A stretch of 64,000 nucleotides of DNA from Brachionus plicatilis (GCA_010279815.1 QEOQ01000439.1:176772-240771), one strand, 5' to 3'. Shown: positions 21,871-33,750, counted from the stretch's first letter. The notes: generated by a model from the sequence alone, not told the origin. A program made the numbers and translations.

Positions 21871-24190
21871 ATGAATATTTTGGTAAAAATTGTTTTTAAA
21901 AAAGCACTTCTCTTACACATTTGGTTTAAACGAAATCCGCAAAATTATTCACAATCTGTTAAACAGAAATTAAATTTCCTGGAATATGATTCTAATGAAG
22001 ATCAAAATATTGCAACACCGCAACAAAATGAAATTTCAATTGAATTTTCTTTTAAAGAATTTCATTCATTTATGGTATCCGGAACGAAGCGTCGTCGGCT
22101 TATCGGTGATTTTAAAGAAGCTTTAATTACTCGATTGCAAGAAAATCGTCTTAATTGTTATTATCAATGTTTCTTTAATTGGTTCAAATCAGCAGATAGC
22201 CGGAAAAAAAATTTGTCATTATGGTCGGGAGTATATAAATGTATAAAACAAGAATGTAATCAATCAATAAATACTATTATACGTAGAATAACTAAAGATA
22301 AAGTAATTGTTCATATCATATATTCGAACAAGGACAAACATCAAAGAATTTCGAAACGTAAGCGAATAAAGAGAATTATTGGCACTAAAGTTAAAAGCAG
22401 AAGGTGTATCTAATTTTTGGGATTCCTGTAATAATGGTAAGAAAAAAAACACACTTCACAAAATCGTAAATGAGTGCGATCCACGCTTAAGACTTAATCG
22501 GGATATAATTTTCGATTTACAAGCGACCAAAACTCTTTGCCAAAATTTAGGTATATCATCAAATAATGAATATAGAGGTTTTGTTCATAATATATCTCTA
22601 GACCCGTTTGGTTTTTTACTAATGTCAAATATTCAAGTAAATTTAAAAAAAAATCTAACATCATAATTAACTTTTGTTTTATTAAGTTAAAAATTTGGTT
22701 TCAAGCGAGATTTTTGAATCCGATTTGGTATCTGGACGCTCCTGGAAGTGTTCAAGGAGACATCGGTTTACAAAAAAAGCCATTCATATAGTCAATCGTT
22801 TTTCGTGACAAAAAAAACAAGATTATTGTGCCAATCGCAGAGTTTATTACGACTGAGCAAACGACAAAATCAATTTCAAATTTTTTACATCTCATCAATC
22901 ATAATATCTTTGAGCATAATAAGAGTATTGAAAATAAAATCTCGCCAATTATCGTTTTTGACTTTTCATGGGCAATTATAAATTCTTTTTTAAGTGTGTT
23001 TAATAAAATGTCTATCCGAACATACTTAAGTTGGTGTTTTAAAGTAATATTTCAAAATGAACAAAAATCAGAAATAAAATTAAATATTAATACGACACGA
23101 GTCTATCTTTGTTCCACACATTCCTTAGAAATAATGGTAAAAAAAGTAAACAAACTTAATTTAGAAATAAATGTGAAATAAATATTTTTTTTATTTTTTG
23201 TTTTTCAATGTTACAAAATTCAATTACAATTAAACAGTTCAACAATTATCTATTAAATATTTACAATATTTTTAAAAGCCCGAATAAAGTTGAAGCATTA
23301 ATATACTCGATTGAAACTATGAGAAGAGAAATAAAGAACCGAAATTTAAGTACATTGGATTTTTCTAATTTTACTGAAGAACAGATGAGTGAAAAAGGAA
23401 AAATAGACAGCGAAGATTTTTGTTTGTTTTTGAATTGTGTCAACTGAGACTATCGAGTCTTTGAAAAAAATTTCTCCCTTTACAACATATTTCGAAACTC
23501 TAACTAATAATTTAAGAAAAAAACATTCTGAAAATAATTCGAAAAATTCGAACATACCAATGAATCCTTTTTTTTCCGAAAAATTATATGAATTGGTAGC
23601 AGACCAGCTCTATTTAATGCCACTATGGTGTGGCATTATTTCTGATATACTCAACAAGTCAAAAAATAATTATTTATCAGATATTTTTAAAAGCAGATTA
23701 ACAAATAATCCGGTAGAAAGTTATTTCGGAAATTTAAAAAAAAATATTCTACAGTATAAAAAAATGTTATGCCAGTAAATTTGTTAGTTTGAGTTTTATC
23801 CGAATTAAATCAAAATATCTTGAGTTTTATTAGAAAAAGCCTGAAAAAGACTTTGAAAATAAAGGTGAACTAATATAAAAAGAAGAAGAATGGTCTGACA
23901 AGAAAACAAAAAAAAAGAAGCAAGTATTATATAATATAAATATATTTATCAAAATTTATTTGAATTTGATCCAATTTATTTACAAACTGACAGTAATGAA
24001 TTCATCAACTTATCACATAATGTTGATTTGTGCGTTGAAGAAAAATGCGAAGAGCCTATGGAAGTGATTGAAGAACCAATAGAATTAAATAAGAAAATTT
24101 TTGAAGTAATTTATCAAATTATTTGTAATAAAGTGTGGAATTTTGTTGAAGTTAGAACATTTTTTGAGAGTTCGAAAACAGAGTGCTGAG
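21871..24190 (+). pseudogene. Decayed DDE transposase, superfamily unassigned
   Basis: Blocks in order: basic N-terminal region (21871-22412), RRIIGTKVKSRR/ALKLKAEGVSNFWDSCN (22340-22660), then WYLDAPGSVQGDIG with the first catalytic Asp at about 22735. Next SIVFRDKKNKIIVPIAEFIT (22800-22855), then PIIVFDFSWAIINS with the second Asp at about 22960. It ends with LYLMPLWCGIISDIL and TNNPVESYFGNLKKNIL with the catalytic Glu at about 23716, and an acidic tail (ECEEPMEVIEEPIE-like, 24040-24100). Frame changes and stops (one between 22780 and 22800, another near 23446) make it non-functional, though some gaps may be introns. The D, D, E triad is plain. The DAPGSV/DFSWA/NPVESxF combination occurs in transposases I have seen in invertebrates but cannot name with confidence. 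Confidence 0.65.
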
Positions 24191-24353
24191 TGCGGCATCG
24201 TGTTCTTTTGTCCACTCCCATTTAGTGGTTTCTTTATTAGATGCCACAGCGGTTCACTAATTGAGCATGTGTTTCTTTTGAAGCGACTGTTTGACTGAAC
24301 TAAACTAAGAAGAGACCTTAGTTCTTTTGTGTTTGAAGGTGGTGAAGCAGTTT

Positions 24354-26476
24354 TTTCGATAAGTTAAGAATAAAAAAATTTTAAAGATTGATGCACTGCA
24401 AAGTCTAATTTAAAAAATTCGAGAAGATTTTACTTTTTTCGAATTATAAATTCTTCCATAAAAATGATAAATTTATGTCTTTTTTGATTTAAATTGATAT
24501 AAATTCGATTATATATTCAAGGTTAATCAACAATCTCTTTCGAGACTGATTAACTCTTCATTTATTTAAATAAAAAATTAGTTCATATAAAAATAATTTT
24601 TTAAATATATAAGAAAAAATATACAATATCTTTTTTACAGAAATTTTTGTAATCGATTTTTTCGCTAGTAAAGTAAAAATAACAGCTTTTTGTTCGCGTT
24701 TCCTTCTCGATAAAATCGTTTCCATATCGCAAATTATAATTCAAATTTTTTGTTTTGTTTCTAATAAATTGGTCTTTCAACAATGGAGCAGAGTTTGCAA
24801 AATTGATAATTTTGTAACCAAAATTAAGCATTCTTTCAAAGGCACGATGTTGAAAATCAAAAAGGCCATACTTTTCCAATTGGTATAGCTTCTTTTGAAA
24901 AGTAACAAAGAAGTGTAAATACATAATCAAAGTAAGGTAAAATAAAAGTTTTAAAAAATTGAATTTTTACAGTTGTGCAAAGATAAAAAAGTCTTTTAAA
25001 TAAGAAAAGTTTTTTATTAACCAAAAGAGATACGTTTGCTGCTAATTTAACAAAATTTAGGTTCTCATCAATAATAAACATTTATTTTGATGTTACCAAT
25101 AGTTATAATTTCGGGAACAATTATTTTTTTCTTTTCAAAAACCATAAAGAATGTTTTTGAACAATTAATGTCTACTTTATTAAAATAACACCACTGGTTT
25201 AAATTATCTATTATTGGCTCAAAGTCACTAATTAATCGCTCTTAATTTTCTCCCGATTTTGTGACAATTATGACATCAGCAAACTGCTTAATTGAAACCT
25301 TTCCAAGGAGATAAGAAAAGTCTTATTTTTATTTTTTAACAAACTTATTTTTTTTCCTATTTGTTTTTTTCTTTATTATCTATGTGATTACCTAGAATCA
25401 CAAAGATAATAAGGTCCTTGCACACCTGAAAGCTTTTCAATTACAATTAAATATCATTTTCGCTTTCATCTGATTTTTGATATTTTTTCAAAAATAACTT
25501 GTTAAATTCCATAATCTTTCATTTATTTTAAATATTTTTATATTTTTTGTTATAAGTGATTTAATTTTTGTCCAATAAATGACATCAATGTTTTCAGTAA
25601 TGTTTCTTCTTTTTACACTAATAGCCAATACCATAATTTTGCAAAGACGAAAAATTTTAAATTCTTAACGTGTGATTTTTAATAATCTTGTTAAATTTTT
25701 GAAGTATTTTTGTTATTTGGCTACACAGATCTTCTTTATCAGTTGATTTTGAATGAATTGAAAGAAAACAAACCATGAATATTTCATTAATCATATACAG
25801 TATGTTGCAAAAGTCAAGAAATTTTTTTAAACTAAATAAAGAATTGTTTTTGCGTGTCTAAAAAAACGTTTTTTTTAATTTTTATTTGTCATCAAATCGA
25901 AATACATAAAACTATGATAATAATGCCGTCGATATTAGAAAAAGTAGTGTTTCGAATGAAAATTAGGTTTGAATTTAATTTTAGAATATAAATAATATTG
26001 AACAATACTCTTGAAAATTAATTTATTTAGATGAAATTTTATCTCTAAAATGTTCAAATTAATTTTGGAAAATATAAAATTTATATATCATAAACTTAAT
26101 ATACCGTAAACTCGCGTTGTGGACTCTAAGAGTAAAGCCCAAATTCAACCTTTTTTCTTTTAGAGCTAATTACATAGTTTCTATGTTATACTAATTAAAA
26201 TTGAATTAGCTGGAAAATACCTTGAATATGGGTTATTTTCCATTAAAAAAGCCTAAATTTAGCTTTTATTCTAACAAAAAAATGGCCTTTATTCTCATTA
26301 AAAAAATTAAAAATAAAAAAAATTGTAGAGCTAATTTCGAAATGGAAAATAAGTCAAATCTAAGCTTTTTTCTATTTTTGCACTTTACTCTAGGAGCATT
26401 TTTTTAAGAAATTAAAGGTAAAATTTAAAAAATTTGTTAAAAAATCAATTGAATTCGATGCGGTAATTCGATAAAA
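24354..26476. repeat. 2.1-kb direct repeat, copy 2
   Basis: Partner of 15258-17383 and nearly identical. It includes the same RT remnant (24604-25320, minus), the same AT filler and the left arm of the TA foldback. It diverges at about 26476, where the copy carries an extra terminal fragment of the same foldback family (TTACCGTAAACTCGTG at about 26483) and a shortened right arm. Confidence 0.9.
24604..25320 (-). pseudogene. Non-LTR reverse transcriptase C-terminus (duplicated copy 2)
   Basis: Same blocks as 15510-16230, including identical translations of the 109- and 74-residue frames. One visible difference in the degraded YADD region is GACAATTATGAC here against GACAATTGTGAC in copy 1. 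Confidence 0.75.
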
Positions 26477-26796
26477 ATTAGTTACCGTAAACTCGTGTTC
26501 ACGACTCTAAGAGTAAAAGCCAAAAACTCCGCTTTTAATCTAATTGTAATTATCTTTTACTCTATATGGCAAAGGATGGGATTTTTTATTTTTTTTAATT
26601 TTTTTCCAAAAACTCAATCTTTTTGTTAGAATAAAAGCTAAATTTAGGCTTTATTAATGGAAAATAACCCATATTCAAGGTATTTTCCAGCTAATTCAAT
26701 TTTAATTGTTATAACATAGAAACTATGTTATTAGCTCTAAAAGAAAAAAGGTTGAATTTGGGCTTTACTCTTAGAGTCCACAACGCGAGTTTACGG
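26104..26796. mobile_element. TA-flanked foldback element, copy 2 (rearranged)
   Basis: Left arm as at 17011. The right arm keeps only its outer ~170 bp. The junction holds a second left-terminal fragment of the same family (26483-26580). TA flanks at 26102-26103 and 26797-26798. This looks like an insertion followed by deletion or unequal repair of the palindrome. Confidence 0.7.
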
Positions 26797-26899
26797 TAAT
26801 AAATATTCAACTTAATATTTAAAAAAAAAAAAATCCAAAAAAATTTGATTCAATAACAAAGCTTTTAATAAAATGCATTACAATTCGTTTAATTGAATA

Positions 26900-27516
26900 C
26901 TCAGCGTGTGCCAGTTTACCAGTCAACACAACTCATCTTTCATTTTTTCGATTACAAAAGTCTCATCCATCTTTACAGGTCCCAGAAAAAGCTGTTCTGA
27001 TTCAACCAACGCTACAAGAGAACAAAATACTAAATTTTTTAATACTAATTTTTTCAAATATTTTATATTAAATTCAAGGGTAATAAACAGGCTAGTGCCC
27101 TTATCTCTTTCAAGACTGATTAACACTTCATTTTTTTAATAATTTTTAAAAAAATAAAATTAATACAAAATAAAATACAAAATATTCTTTTTTAAAATAA
27201 AATTCAAATTCTACATAAAAAATAAAAAATATAAGAAATCTCATTTTAATTATATTTTTTTCAGTTAAATTTAAAATTTTTGTTATTATTAAAATTTAAA
27301 TTATAATTTACATGCGTTTTTGGAAATTAAATTTATATTATTAAAAACAGACATTTTAAACTGATTAGAAGTTAAATTGATTTTTTCAATAACAAAATTA
27401 TTAATTAATTTTGTAACAAAATTATAAAATGTCATTTCACCAAATTTTGATCTAGCCCCATTCTGTACCAATTTATCCAAACGAATAAAACAAAAAAATA
27501 AAGTTTTCACAATCAA
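26900..27516 (-). pseudogene. 3' end of another non-LTR retrotransposon
   Basis: Minus frame 27301-27516 contains RLDKLVQNGARSKFGEMTF, then NFVTKLINNFVIEKINLTSN. This looks like the last block of RT polyproteins of the kind seen at 15507-15836 (FERMLNFGYKIINF…). The following 200 bases include TCTTTCAAGACTGATTAACA, almost the same as 15432-15455, so both share a 3' end. The minus frame 26923-27126 (…EQLFLGPVKMDETFVIEK) is coding-like but unassigned. Confidence 0.45.
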
Positions 27517-27949
27517 CTTTTAATAATTAAAAGCGACATCTTATAAATATTATAAAGTTACTTTGTTTTCAAGATAGTTGTCTTTGGATATGATATCCCC
27601 TTTTCCTTTTAATATTTTTCTTTTATAAAGGAAAATTTGAACCAAATTATTATTATTCTTGAAAACGAAGTATTACAAAACTAAAATAGAATAGAGATAA
27701 AAATAACATAAAATATTAAAAAAGGCTTTTCAGTTTTTTGTATGCTGCGTTTATGAGTTTCATGCGTTCTCCATCAAAACTTCCTTTATTTAGATGGTAT
27801 TTCAAACTAAGTTTAACGTGTGGGTTTCTTATGTTTGTAAAAACTTCTTTTAATTCTAAGATCACTGAGCAATTCTCACCAGTTGGTAGTTTGATTTTTA
27901 ACTATGATCCGCATGCTTTTCTTCGTTTTCTTTTATGTATTTGGTGAAG

Positions 27950-29430
27950 GACTTCTCTTCCTTTTATAGTTCGGAAGTTTTGTAGTCATTCCATATTTGC
28001 TCATTAATTCTTTCTCTTTTGTATTTTTCAAAGCTTTCATTTTGAATTTGGCATTTTCTGATGAAGCTAAAATCTTCACGTTAAATATTGGATAAATTTA
28101 TACTGTTAAATTAAGATATTTATACTAGGTCTAAGGAAATTCGAATATTTAAGCTTTACTAAATCCATTATCGTATCGCTGTCAAATCTCACATGCTTTT
28201 TAACTTTCAATTGACTGCAGGAATTTTTTTTTTTTAAATTCTATTTGGCTCTATAATTTGATACAAATTTTCGGCGTGATTCAATCTGTTTATATATACT
28301 ATTTTGATTTTTCCTTTTCCTGTTCTATCTCGGCGTTCACATCATTGATAATTTTTTTAACTTTAAATGGTGCTTTCCATTTGTTTCTATTGAGCTTATG
28401 AGTTAGATTAGATTATTAATTTTGTGAAGAATTTATTCTTACCAGATCGTTTTTCTTGAAATGGACCAAACTCCGCTTTTCGTCGTAATATGTTTTTCGT
28501 CTAACGTGTACCCTTTCGATCCTTAACTTGCTTTAATAACATATTCTAGTAAAATCATTTTAATTGAATAATTGCATGCTTATCTAATTCGATTGGTTGT
28601 ATAGCATCCCTACAATATAATAATTCAAACGGCGTTTTTCGGTGGTTTCATGGTTACTGTTTGAGAATGATATGGTGTTGTAGCAAGTTTCTTTGTTCTC
28701 ATGTAGATCTCTTGAACTAGATTCGACATGAGTTGTCTTCCCTGATTTGATAACAATTTTTCCGGCGCTGAGTGTTCTGTAATTATTCTTCGACAAAAAT
28801 TTTAGCTATTGTCGTTGCATCAATCTTTTTAATTGGAAAAGCTTCTACCCATTTTGAAAATCTCTAAATATAAGTATGTTTTTGTTGTTTTTTGGTATTT
28901 CCGGAAGAGGACCTAATATATCCACCCCAAGCATATCGAATGGCTTGTTGAAATTGTTAATTGGCACTATTCTATTACTAGGTGTTGCTTTTGTTGGACG
29001 TATATTTTTAGTCATTGCACAAAATTTACATGAGTTAATCCATGCTTTTAAGTGTTTGGTCATATCAGCCCAAAGATATTTTTGTCTTATTTTGGCATAT
29101 GTCCTTTTAATACCTAATTGTCCTCCGCTGAGTTCTCCGTGGCATTCTTTGAGAATTTTTGGTACTAGACTTCTTGGTAACATCATTTTTGATAAATTTT
29201 TTATAATTTTTGAATAATTTTCCATTTTTCAAAAAATATCGTTTACTTCTATGATATTTATTCAATCTCTTAAAGATTTTCTCTAAATTTTCATCCTGTC
29301 TTTGCAAGCTTAAAATATTTGCTTCTTTTTCTACACAAAATCCTCTGATTCTGGACAGCGCTTCGACATTTTTATTTGCAGATCTTTTTTTAAATTTTAT
29401 ATCTTTGTCATATTCTGCGAGCTGGAGTCT
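27950..29430 (-). pseudogene. Decayed Ty3/gypsy-type pol: RNase H end and integrase
   Basis: Minus-strand order: KNVEALSRI (about 29350), the usual end of RNase H. Then the integrase zinc domain in 28845-29225: CHGELSGGQLGIKRTYAKIR, then YLWADMTKH and CKFCAMTK (H-H-C-C). Next the start of the catalytic core FDMLGVDILGPLPEIP, and FSKWVEAFPIKKIDATTIAK (about 28800-28870) in another frame. A degraded C-terminal block follows to about 28290. Several stops and shifts. No LTRs were recognised at either side. Plus-strand frames here (28876-29217) are shadows. Confidence 0.8.
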
Positions 29431-29436
29431 CCACTT

Positions 29437-29882
29437 TTAGCTTAAACCATTCATCAACATCATCCTCATCCCCTGTAAGTGGTTCAATATTGTTAATAAA
29501 AGTTGTATTAAAATTAGTCTTTTTTCAACGGTATCGCTCCCTCCATACATGTGTTGCTTCAACTCATCAAGAACATCGCAATCCACGAATATTTCATGTT
29601 TTTGATGATTTTCAATGATTTTTTGTTCATGGTCAGTTAACTTGGACACAACCTAATTCGTGAAGTATTCTTCTACGAATGTCCTTACATTTTCAAATTT
29701 AAAATTTTCGTTGTACTTTTGTAGATTACTGGAATCTTTTGCTTTATCAGTTTTGAAACGTTTGGATGCTGCTTCATCTGCATCTGCATCGTGAATTGTC
29801 TTTGGGTATGACATTTGCAACTAAGATAATGGTCATTTTTATCTATCTTATTTTTATTTTTACATAATTTAAAAGAAATCAA
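29437..29882 (-). pseudogene. Coding-like remnants upstream of the gypsy pol
   Basis: Minus frames 29437-29649 (KLTDHEQKIIENHQKHEIF…) and 29685-29882 are compositionally coding-like and head toward the pol remnant. They may be connecting parts of the same retroelement. No motif I can name. Confidence 0.25.
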
Positions 29883-30039
29883 AAAGGAAATTAAAAAAAA
29901 AACAAGTTAAATCATTAAAAAAAATATCTCAAAAGTAACATAATCTGCATTAAAAATTGCTTTTTTTTGCCTGTAAACAAATCAAAAAACATTTAAAGTA
30001 TTTTTGAATTAAATAATAAAATACCTAAGACCGAGACGT

Positions 30040-30620
30040 CAGAATTTGAGCCGAGTAAAGAAGTTAGAGTCGAGTTGTGATCTACGATTCGGACAATTAA
30101 AGTCGGTTAGGTTCGATTCAAAGTCCCCATGTCTTCTTTTCGGCTCCAACGCTGTGACAAATTTGTGTAAGCAGAAAACATTTCTTCACTGTACCTGCTT
30201 CGAAAACTTTTCGAAACAGATGGCGCAGGTCCCCTTACCAAAGAGAGCATTGGATCTGATGCTGGCTATTTTTGTTGTGTATCCCGGGGTTAGTCTGGAT
30301 GTTGAACGAGGAAAACTGGGTTTCTGTAAGGAGAGTAACCAGCGAGACATTTGAGTATTCCTCCTCGCTGTTTGGCGGCTTGCTTCGAACCATATCTGGT
30401 TGTTGAGTATTTTGACATGTTTGAAGTTCTCGACTGCTCTGGCGTGAATTGAGGGGTCCCGGAACCGCAGGATACCATACTTGTGGTTTATTCTGGTCGG
30501 TCTGGCGTGATTCGTAGCCAGTGTTTAGGTCCCAAAACGTCCTTGTGATCCTCCAGGTTGTGTCGTAATCTCTCATTCGCGTCTGAGACGTCTGGGGTCC
30601 CGTGAATCAATATGTCATTC
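30040..30620 (-). pseudogene. Broken frame with RRM-like half and degenerate RING finger
   Basis: Noticeably richer in G+C than its flanks. On minus, one frame reads HKYGILRFRDPSIHARAVEN then FKHVKILNNQIWFEAS, which looks like RNP1 strand, second helix and last strand of an RRM. About 75 codons later GTCAICFEKFSKQ starts a RING-like C-x2-C, followed by FCLHKF and CPNRR. At least one stop lies inside the RING and one before the RRM. Two expected metal ligands are replaced (CLHKFVTAL, CPNRR). It may be a retroelement-encoded protein or a host pseudogene. Confidence 0.4.
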
Positions 30621-31119
30621 ATTTTCTTCTGAAATTAAGTTTTGGATGGATATTGATTATTAAGGTTCACGAAATTCAAAACTTTAGTGCTATCTGTTCC
30701 AAAGATAGCAAACCCTTTAAAAAGTTGTTGTTCTTTTAGACTCAAAATCTCAAAGATAAAACTTAAAAATACTAAAAAAGTATATATATTCTGAAAGAGC
30801 ATAAAATTTTCTACATTCTAATGTAATTTAGAAAAAAAAAAGGGTGTGGCGGTTTTTGTTGGCTAAAAAATGGAAAAAAATGTGTTTTTTCTGGTTTAAA
30901 TCGTATCTGATATTTATTAGTTTTGCGGCTACGATGGGTCGTAATGGTTGTAATGGCCCTCTTTGGATTGTCCCTGGGTTCTTTACTTTCTGAAAAACTT
31001 AATATTAATAACTTTGCTTTTAAAATTTTTTTTTTTTTTTATCCAGTGTTTTCCTTACACCCAAGTTACCATTAAAGGCTCAAATATGCATAAACTTAGC
31101 TAATTACTGGTCTTTTGAG

Positions 31120-31370
31120 CTGGAAGGATCAATAATCAGCATCATTTTCTTTTACCAATAGAGCAAACCATCGATGATTTAAGGTTAATCGAAGTGGCTG
31201 TAAAGTACTCTTCTTAGATTGGAAATAGTTTCACCATCATAGACGCTTGGTTTTGTATCACCATTGATATTGACGAGGTTTTTAATCCATTTGATACATT
31301 CGTCGTTATCTTGTTCTTCTGGTGTTATAACGATTCCTTTAAAATTGATAGTGATTAATAAGCGATTTAA
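31120..31370 (-). pseudogene. Unassigned decayed coding segment
   Basis: Minus strand reads FKGIVITPEEQDNDECIKWI, then KNLVNINGDTKPSVYDGETI, then SNLRRVLYSHF before a stop. After a shift it reads NHRWFALLVKENDADY. Coding-like composition, no stop for about 55 codons, no family recognised. It lies near gypsy remnants in the same orientation. Confidence 0.3.
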
Positions 31371-31665
31371 GTTTAGTTTTCAAGAAGATAAAGTTGAAAA
31401 TCATTGTGATTAAAATCTAATGAAAAAAATGGAGGGGACATACAAAGGCATAAAAACAAATGAACTTGTTGCAAAAACACCCTAAGAAAATTCTAATGCA
31501 GAGATTTTAAAAGAACTCTTATTATCAAACATTTATTTTAACTCCTTCAAAGAAGCCGAAGCCATAAAAACGATTTTGCACAATGAATATTAAATGTAAA
31601 ATTTTTAAAAGAATTTTAGGTTGTGATATTTTTCTGAATAGATGAATAAACAACAATTTATCAAA

Positions 31666-31815
31666 ATAACGTAACGATCTGCAATTACCAACATTGTCGT
31701 TAAATATGGGTATCCAGAATTAACGACAGGGTCTTATAACATTAAAAAGGTTATTTAACGACATGTCGGCATGTACATAACGACAATGTCGGTAATTGCA
31801 GATCGTTACGTTATT
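31666..31815. repeat. 150-bp hairpin with AACGAC words
   Basis: AATAACGTAACGATCTGCAA at 31666 returns inverted at 31796-31815. The arms are about 40 bp. The middle repeats AACGAC/GTCGTTA several times. Small MITE or structured repeat; target duplication not resolved. Confidence 0.65.
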
Positions 31816-32212
31816 TGAATAAACAGGTTATTTTTTTTAAATAAAACATTTGTGATTAAATTTTTTTTTATTTTAAAATTTCTACAAATCGTTTGTGATT
31901 TTCAAAAATTTGATTCTTCAAAAAATATATTTTTTATTTAATTTGACTTCCACCAAATTAAGGATTATTATTAAACGGGTATAAAATATATTATATGAGT
32001 AAATAAAAATTAATTAAATAAGTTTACATTGAATTTTAATGTTTGTTACAAGAATAAAATAAAATGGAGCATATAATAATTCAATTCAAGTACAAAATTA
32101 ATAAAAAATGTAGCTAAAAATTAAATATGAGTTAAAATTTGAGTAAAATAAAATAAAATATTAATGAAAAAAAAATTAAACTTGGATAAATATTTTTTGT
32201 CTTTATTTTAGG

Positions 32213-33200
32213 CTTTATTAGCTAGATTGGGTCTTCCATGTTTTCTTTCTTTTCCGATAGGAGTTGACTAAGCTGTTGTAGGATGTTTAACTTCTTTTAA
32301 GCGAATTGAATTGTTAGAACTGTTAAACCAACCACATGCTCACATATGTTCTCCTTCAAATAAACTGGGCAACTACATTGGTAATCTGTAAATTAATGCC
32401 AAATGATTCTTATGTCAAAAATTTAATGTCAAAAAAAATAATGCCAAAATATTTTATTGTCAAAAAACATTTTAAGAAAATAAAGCTAAATAGATTTTTT
32501 GCTAATTTTCAAAATAAGAAAATAATGTCAAAAAAATCTTATGATAAAGTAATATAATGCCAATGAAAATAATGACAAAAAATTAGAAAAAATTAATTAT
32601 AAACTATTGTTGTAACATTTTTTTATTGATTTTGTTATATGTCCTGTTACCTCTTTTTTTAGATCTTGAGTTGACTTGAGTAAAATTATTTACAATACTA
32701 CATTACAACACTACATTTACAATTAAATGACCATACAACAACAATGTCTTTTGCTAGAGGAAGAAATAGCTAGCTAATGATTTAGAATAACTTTAAAAGT
32801 TTAGAAAAACCATTATTAATAGCTAATGAAGCATCAGAAACTAGAGCTGATGGATCAATGAATTCCTTTCCTACGTTCTCTTCCCAAAGACTTATTTCTT
32901 AGACACCGTTCCTTTTTTTTCCACTGAACTATATATTTATTTAACTCCAATATTTTGGGAATCCTAACATTTTTTCTCCTAAAATATCTAAAGTGACCTT
33001 ACACTTAACTATATTATCATCTAAAAGTTGATTATTAATAACCTTGATATTTTCATCAATACCACATTTTACCAAATCACTGTGATAGTGTTCAAATGTT
33101 GTTTTGAACAAGGTAACGCGTTGGCTATCACAATGCTAAACAGGCTCATTTTTAAACTGCACTGCCTACCTCTTTTACTTGCTTTGTTGCAACGTGACTT
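32213..33200 (-). pseudogene. Decayed Mutator-like (MULE) transposase
   Basis: Minus-strand blocks in order: VTLFKTTFEHYHSDLVKCGI (about 33090), ALVSDASLAINNGFSK (32800-32860), which matches the second catalytic Asp region (SDAS…AIxNGF) of MULE transposases. A SWIM zinc motif CSCPVYLKENICEH (32336-32377) follows. After a frameshift it ends STPIGKERKHGRPNLANKA (32213-32275), a common MULE tail. Numerous stops. This is the only transposase remnant here whose superfamily typically gives 8-11-bp duplications and long TIRs, which matters for the GG…CC foldback elements. Confidence 0.6.
32390..32580 (+). repeat. Degenerate ATGYCAAAA word cluster
   Basis: The words AATGTCAAAA, AATGCCAAAA and TTGTCAAAA recur about ten times at irregular spacing. 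No inverted ends recognised. It lies between SWIM and core blocks of the decayed MULE, so it is a later insertion or expansion. Confidence 0.45.
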
Positions 33201-33251
33201 TAAATAAATTTATGGTCAAATAAAATTTTTTTATTTAAAAAAATGATCATT

Positions 33252-33742
33252 GGCATCTTGAAGTTGATGATCAATTCAAAATATCATTTCAATTCAAAAA
33301 GTTTATCTTTAGATATTAAAACAAATCTTTGATTTAATGGAAATAATTGTAATGTAAAATGCTTTACATGCAATGTAGTTTTAGAAAATAAGAAAAAAAT
33401 TGAAAGATTATTTTTTCAATCGATTGATAAAATCGATTTTCAATTTTTTTTTGAATTTTTATTTGAATTTTTTTTTTAAACTTAATTGAGAATGCGAAAC
33501 ACAAATACTTTTGAAACAAAATTTTCAAATGAACTTTACAAAAAATCAGTTAATACATTTAAAAATTAAAATCGATTATCAATGGACTGAGAAAATATTT
33601 TTTTATTTTCTAAATCTACATTGCATGTAAATCATGTTACATTACAATTATTTAAGTTAAATCAAAGATTAAGTTTAAAATCTGAGGATAAACTTTTTGA
33701 ATTGAAATGATATTTGGAATTGATCATCAACTTCAAGATGCC
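33252..33742. mobile_element. Long-TIR foldback element, GGCATCTTGAAG family, intact copy
   Basis: 491 bp, nearly all of it two inverted arms of about 200 bp. Flanked by perfect 8-bp TGATCATT (33244-33251, 33743-33750). Uninterrupted version of the element at 12924-13938; useful as its consensus. Confidence 0.9.
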
Positions 33743-33750
33743 TGATCATT

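Noticed and set aside
15256..26800. The 2.1-kb direct repeats as long terminal repeats of one large retrotransposon
   Set aside because: The repeats contain an internal RT fragment and a foldback element, lack TG…CA ends and primer-binding sites, and enclose a DDE transposase rather than gag-pol.
28876..29217. 113-residue + strand frame with hydrophobic segments
   Set aside because: Antisense of the integrase zinc-binding and core region, which has clear motifs on minus.
30046..30354. 102-residue + strand frame
   Set aside because: Antisense of the RRM/RING-like minus sequence; no motif on this strand.
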